A stretch of 8,485 nucleotides of DNA from Veillonella parvula (GTDB taxonomy: Bacteria > Bacillota > Negativicutes > Veillonellales > Veillonellaceae), in contig CAMUQE010000081.1 of the NCBI GenBank assembly GCA_947096075.1, positions 1 to 8,485 on the forward strand, written 5' to 3'. The notes beneath the pieces are model-generated. The model searched no databases, had not been told where the DNA came from, and was given only the letters and a program-made list of their open reading frames with translations. This document shows, piece after piece, positions 5,541 to 8,485 of this stretch. The position numbers and the translations under genes are program-made. Within the stretch, counting starts at the first letter, position 1. Each line of letters opens with the position of its first letter.

Positions 5541-6882
5541 TAGCTTGTCAGAAAAACTGCAAGAAGCCTTTCAATCCTTAAAGGGGAAGGGCAAAATTAC
5601 AGAAGATGATGTCAATCTTGCGTTGCGTCAGGTACGTACGGCTCTATTAGAAGCGGACGTTAACTTTATGGTAGCAAAGGACTTTGTTAAGTCCATTAAG
5701 GAAAAGGCCCTTGGTGAAGAGGTGTTCGGTTCCTTGAATCCAGCTCAAACGGTTATTAAAATCGTAAATGATGAATTAACAGCTCTCTTAGGTGGTACGC
5801 AAAGTCGTATCATGATTTCCAGCAAGCCTCCAACTATTATCATGCTCGTTGGTTTGCAAGGTGCTGGTAAAACTACAACGGCTGGTAAACTAGCTGTATA
5901 CCTACGCAAACAAGGTAAGCGTCCGATGCTCGTAGCTGCCGACGTATATCGCCCAGCTGCGATTACTCAGTTGCAAGTAGTAGGTAAGCAAATTGATATT
6001 CCAGTATTTGCAGATGAAACACCTGGTGCGAATCCAGTAGATATTGCGCGTCGCGCCGTAGAGCAAAGCACACATATGCTGAAAGATGTTGTTATCATCG
6101 ATACCGCAGGTCGTTTGGCTATAGACGAAGTCCTTATGGATGAATTGTCCAACATTAAAGCGGCTGTTCGCCCTCATGAAATTTTACTCGTTGTAGATTC
6201 CATGATCGGTCAAGATGCGGTAACAACAGCTCAAACCTTTAATGAAAAATTAGGCGTTGATGGTGTTATTCTTACTAAACTCGATGGTGATGCACGCGGT
6301 GGTGCCGCACTGTCTATCAAAGCCGTAACAGGCTTGCCAATCAAGTTCACTGGTGTGAGCGAAAAAATGGATGGTTTTGATGTATTCTATCCAGACCGCA
6401 TGGCTTCTCGTATTCTCGACTTGGGCGACTTTAAAACATTGATTGAAAATGTACAAGGCGCTATCGATGAAGAAGAAGCTCGTGAAATGGCTAAGAAAAT
6501 GGCAAAAAACAATTTCACCTTGGATGACTTCTTAAAACAGATGAATCAGGTGAGAAAGTTAGGGCCATTACAAAATATTATTGGCATGTTGCCAGGCATG
6601 GGGCAAATTAAGGATCAATTAAAGGACCTTGATTTGAATAGTAAAGAGGTGCGTCGTATTGAGGCTATCATTACATCCATGACGGCGGCAGAGCGAGAAA
6701 ATCCAAGTATTCTTAATGGTTCTCGTCGCAAGCGTATTGCATTAGGTTCTGGTACACAGGTTCAAGATGTAAATCGCTTGTTGAAACAATTTGAAGAAGC
6801 GCGGAAGATGATGAAGCGCATGCAAGGTTTACGTGGCGGTAAGGGCGGCTTCCCTGGAATGCCTAAATTACCGTTTATGTAA
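5530..6882 (+). CDS. ffh: Signal recognition particle protein Ffh (SRP54)
   Basis: Ffh is the GTPase that, with 4.5S/6S SRP RNA, binds signal sequences on nascent chains and delivers ribosomes to FtsY at the membrane. The 450-residue product has the full architecture. The N domain spans about 1-90. The G domain (about 100-295) has the P-loop GLQGAGKTT at 108-116, DTAGR at 191-195 and TKLDG at 249-253, followed by RGGAALS. The methionine-rich M domain (about 325-450) has repeated Met residues around MMKRMQGLRGGKGG and ends in a short Pro/Met/Gly tail. Its length is typical. The ribosome site GGAGGG (5519-5524) lies inside ylxM, 5 nt before the ATG, and the reading frames overlap by 11 bp. The SRP RNA gene and ftsY are not in this window. 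Confidence 0.97.
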   Translation: MAFDSLSEKLQEAFQSLKGKGKITEDDVNLALRQVRTALLEADVNFMVAKDFVKSIKEKALGEEVFGSLNPAQTVIKIVNDELTALLGGTQSRIMISSKPPTIIMLVGLQGAGKTTTAGKLAVYLRKQGKRPMLVAADVYRPAAITQLQVVGKQIDIPVFADETPGANPVDIARRAVEQSTHMLKDVVIIDTAGRLAIDEVLMDELSNIKAAVRPHEILLVVDSMIGQDAVTTAQTFNEKLGVDGVILTKLDGDARGGAALSIKAVTGLPIKFTGVSEKMDGFDVFYPDRMASRILDLGDFKTLIENVQGAIDEEEAREMAKKMAKNNFTLDDFLKQMNQVRKLGPLQNIIGMLPGMGQIKDQLKDLDLNSKEVRRIEAIITSMTAAERENPSILNGSRRKRIALGSGTQVQDVNRLLKQFEEARKMMKRMQGLRGGKGGFPGMPKLPFM

Positions 6883-6942
6883 TACATGGGCAGGGGCGCT
6901 GAACTTGTCCATTTACATCAGTATAAGGAGGTGAATTTCACA

Positions 6943-7206
6943 ATGTTAAAAATTCGTTTGACTCGTTTAGGTGCTAAAAAAGCTCCTTTCTACCGTATCG
7001 TAGTTGCTGACGCACGTGCTCCACGTGAAGGTCGTCCTGTTGACACAATTGGTCAATATGATGCTACTAAACAACCAGCTATCGTTAATGTAGACGAAGA
7101 AAAAGCTTTGGCTTGGTTAGCTAAAGGTGCTCAGCCTACTGACACTGTTCGCTCCTTGTTCAAAAAACAAGGCGTTATGCAAAAATTTGCAGACGCTAAA
7201 AAGTAA
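6943..7206 (+). CDS. rpsP: 30S ribosomal protein bS16
   Basis: An 87-residue bS16, a small-subunit protein that binds 16S rRNA and helps 30S assembly. Seen: the N-terminal MLKIRLTRLGAKKAPFYRIV signature, then VADARAPREG, a GQYD turn in place of the common GYYN/GFYN, the DEEKALAWLAKGAQPTDTV region, and a Lys-rich end. Start: an in-frame ATG at 6886 would add 19 residues unlike the family, whereas AAGGAGGTG (6925-6933) lies 9 nt before ATG 6943, so 6943 is the true start. It sits 60 nt after ffh with no terminator that I would trust, so it is probably cotranscribed. It is followed 21 nt later by khpA. Confidence 0.97.
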   Translation: MLKIRLTRLGAKKAPFYRIVVADARAPREGRPVDTIGQYDATKQPAIVNVDEEKALAWLAKGAQPTDTVRSLFKKQGVMQKFADAKK

Positions 7207-7227
7207 TTAATAGAGAGGCATACTGTG

Positions 7228-7455
7228 ATGATAGAATTAATTTCATTAATTGCGAAATCATTAGTGAAGCAGCCTGATGCCGTTTCTGTTACCATGGTCC
7301 AAAAGGGGAATGTTGAAGTTTACGAACTTCATGTAGCCCCAGAGGATATGGGCAAAGTCATCGGAAAGCAAGGTAGAATTGCAAAAGCGATTCGATCTGT
7401 GGTGAAAGCGGCGGCTATTAAAGAGAACAAAAAGATATCTGTTGATATTGTCTAA
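7228..7455 (+). CDS. khpA: KH-domain RNA-binding protein KhpA (YlqC)
   Basis: A 75-residue protein made almost entirely of one KH domain. KhpA usually pairs with KhpB/EloR to bind RNA and influence cell elongation and division in Firmicutes. Seen: the usual N-terminus MIELISLIAKSLVKQPDAV, a beta strand region, then the RNA-gripping GKQG loop (46-49) inside MGKVIGKQGRIAKAIRSVV, and a short C-terminal strand. Start: GAGAGG (7213-7218) can serve either GTG 7225 (6 nt) or ATG 7228 (9 nt); ATG matches the family's usual N-terminus better, and the choice changes only one residue. The gene order between rpsP and ylqD is the standard Firmicutes one. KhpB is not in the window. Confidence 0.93.
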   Translation: MIELISLIAKSLVKQPDAVSVTMVQKGNVEVYELHVAPEDMGKVIGKQGRIAKAIRSVVKAAAIKENKKISVDIV

Positions 7456-7469
7456 AAGGGAGTATTCCA

Positions 7470-7877
7470 ATGGAAGAAATGACATTACGTGTCCCTGTAG
7501 CAGTAAAAGCAAAAGTAACAGACGACTTGAAAGCGAAAATTGTATCCGATCTTGAAACTCGCCTTGATATGGTAAATAAAGATTTGAAAGCAATTGAGTT
7601 TCAAGCCCAACGTATTTTGGCTGATGCAGCTAAAGTTGATGCTACAAGTCTTACTGCTATTCGTCAACAAATCGACGAAGAAAAAAATAAACGCTTGGCT
7701 TTCAAAGAAGAAGTAACAGCTAAATTGAAGGATGCTAAGGAGTTGTCTTTAGGAACTGAAATTCCTCAAGGTACATTAGAGCAAACAGTTACCGTTAAAA
7801 TCGGGGATAATTTGGATGCCTTGATGGGCGCTGAAATCCTATTAGAAGACGGTAAGATCGTTGCGTTTCGTCAATAA
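7470..7877 (+). CDS. ylqD: YlqD family protein
   Basis: A 135-residue protein of the YlqD family (PF11068), whose role is unknown. Seen: a short N-terminal strand (MTLRVPVAVKAKVT), then a long charged, heptad-rich region (about 18-95, with IVSDLETRLDMVNKDLKAIE and IDEEKNKRLAFKEEV) that should form a coiled coil. A compact beta-rich end (about 96-135) has TVTVKIGDNLDALMGAEILL, resembling the conserved family C-terminus. There is no signal peptide or membrane segment, so it is cytoplasmic. AAGGGAG (7456-7462) is 7 nt before the ATG. It lies 14 nt after khpA and its stop codon overlaps the rimM start by one base (TAATG). The fixed position between khpA and rimM hints at a ribosome- or RNA-related role, but that is only a context argument. 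Confidence 0.88.
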   Translation: MEEMTLRVPVAVKAKVTDDLKAKIVSDLETRLDMVNKDLKAIEFQAQRILADAAKVDATSLTAIRQQIDEEKNKRLAFKEEVTAKLKDAKELSLGTEIPQGTLEQTVTVKIGDNLDALMGAEILLEDGKIVAFRQ

Positions 7878-8374
7878 TGAAGCATAACGATTTCATCACG
7901 ATAGGTGTTATCATCGCCCCGCACGGTGTGCGGGGTGATCTTCGTATTATGCCTCAAACCGATTTTCCAGAACGGTTTATGCATATGGATGCCTGTTACA
8001 TCGATGGTAAAGAATACCACGTTGCATCCGCACGATTTCACAAGCAATTTGTTTTAGCATCTTTTAAGGAAATTCCTAATCGCAATACGGCTGAACTATT
8101 CACTAAGAAAGCAATTCAAGTTCGTCGTGAAGATTTAGTGGAATTGCCAGAAGGTCGTTACTATATTTTTGATATCATTGGTCTTGAGGTACAAGATACT
8201 ATGGGTAACGTGCTTGGCACAGTTACTGATGTATTACAACCAGGTGCTAATGATGTCTATGTGGTCTCCAAAGATGGGGAACCAGATCAATTATTTGCAG
8301 CCATTGAAGAGGTCGTTAAAGACATCAATGTGAAAAATAAATTGATGATCGTAGATCCGCCTGAATGGATATAA
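7877..8374 (+). CDS. rimM: Ribosome maturation factor RimM
   Basis: RimM binds uS19 and the 16S rRNA 3' (head) domain and helps late 30S maturation; it is not part of the finished ribosome. The 165-residue product has both expected domains. The N-terminal RimM barrel (about 6-88) has IGVIIAPHGVRGDLRI. The C-terminal PRC barrel (about 93-163) has YYIFDIIGLEV, PGANDVYVV at 122-130, and the terminal EVVKDINVKNKLMIVDPPE. The start ATG shares its A with the ylqD stop codon (TAATG). I see no convincing ribosome site upstream, so translation probably depends on coupling to ylqD. A terminator hairpin overlaps its last codons. The partner gene trmD, which usually follows directly, is not here. Confidence 0.96.
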   Translation: MKHNDFITIGVIIAPHGVRGDLRIMPQTDFPERFMHMDACYIDGKEYHVASARFHKQFVLASFKEIPNRNTAELFTKKAIQVRREDLVELPEGRYYIFDIIGLEVQDTMGNVLGTVTDVLQPGANDVYVVSKDGEPDQLFAAIEEVVKDINVKNKLMIVDPPEWI

Positions 8375-8395
8375 TCATTTGGGCGGTTTTGTTTT
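8357..8395 (+). terminator. Rho-independent terminator overlapping the end of rimM
   Basis: The 11-bp arms 8357-8367 and 8376-8386 pair with a pure G-C core (CCGCC/GGCGG) and two G-T pairs. The 8-nt loop contains the rimM stop codon (8372-8374). TTTTGTTTT follows (8387-8395). The left arm lies inside rimM codons. This marks the end of the operon. Confidence 0.8.
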
Positions 8396-8432
8396 ATCTA
8401 CATATAGGTATATTATCGTAAAAGTTATATAA

Positions 8433-8485
8433 GGCTCTGTCACAACAAATGGTTGATTTTGACGAGAAATAGCGTATAATAATAG
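8433..8485 (+). mobile_element. Possible left end of an insertion sequence (cut by window edge)
   Basis: Starting at 8433, GGCTCTGTCACAAC resembles terminal repeats of ISL3-like elements (GGCTCT followed by TCA-rich sequence) and, less well, IS6-like ends. It is preceded by the AT-rich octamer TTATATAA (8425-8432), the size of an ISL3-type target duplication, and followed at once by a promoter reading into the element. The transposase gene and right end would lie outside the window, so this rests on end similarity recalled from memory only. Confidence 0.35.
8453..8480 (+). promoter_or_regulatory. Promoter reading off the right edge
   Basis: TTGATT (8453-8458) and a consensus TATAAT (8475-8480) are 16 nt apart. 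Transcription would start at or just beyond the window edge, serving either a transposase or the gene after rimM. Confidence 0.6.

Noticed and set aside
6886..6942. Longer start for bS16 at 6886
   Set aside because: The added 19 residues are unlike bS16 and cover the strong AAGGAGGTG site that serves ATG 6943.
7235..7251. 7-bp AT-only inverted repeat at the start of khpA
   Set aside because: It lies in coding sequence, consists of A and T in both arms, and is easily produced by chance.

Overview
The window looks like chromosomal DNA from a low-GC member of the Bacillota. A Negativicutes genus such as Veillonella is my best guess, from the AT-rich composition, strong AGGAGG-type ribosome binding sites, and the gene order ylxM-ffh-rpsP-khpA-ylqD-rimM, which is typical of Firmicutes. 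The genus is an inference; no rRNA or other taxonomic marker is present.

Left part (about 1-3535, + strand): three separate genes. The first is a full-length Cu(I)-exporting P-type ATPase (copA) followed by a strong intrinsic terminator. Next is a lone substrate-binding S component of an ECF vitamin/micronutrient transporter, with its own extended -10 promoter inside a dyad. Third is a small GLOD5-like VOC metalloprotein. A short terminator and a large, probably bidirectional hairpin close this block.

Middle part (3569-5204): on the - strand, a flavoprotein disulfide reductase that closely resembles E. coli RclA, the HOCl-induced Cu(II) reductase, with its own promoter. It shares a 310-bp divergent spacer with the housekeeping operon to its right. 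That spacer carries a 14-bp inverted repeat lying across the -35 box of the operon promoter.

Right part (5205-8374, + strand): a compact operon for protein targeting and ribosome assembly. It encodes YlxM and Ffh (signal recognition particle), ribosomal protein bS16, the KH-domain RNA-binding protein KhpA, the coiled-coil protein YlqD, and the 16S maturation factor RimM. Genes overlap or are separated by short gaps, and a terminator hairpin is built into the end of rimM. The usual next gene, trmD, is not in the window. The last ~50 bp instead resemble the left end of an insertion sequence with an outward-reading promoter.

The most interesting themes are the closeness of a probable Cu(II) reductase (RclA) to a Cu(I) exporter (CopA), two unexplained promoter-overlapping dyads, and the possible IS end after rimM. 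I saw no CRISPR array, tRNA, rRNA or clearly novel multi-gene system.
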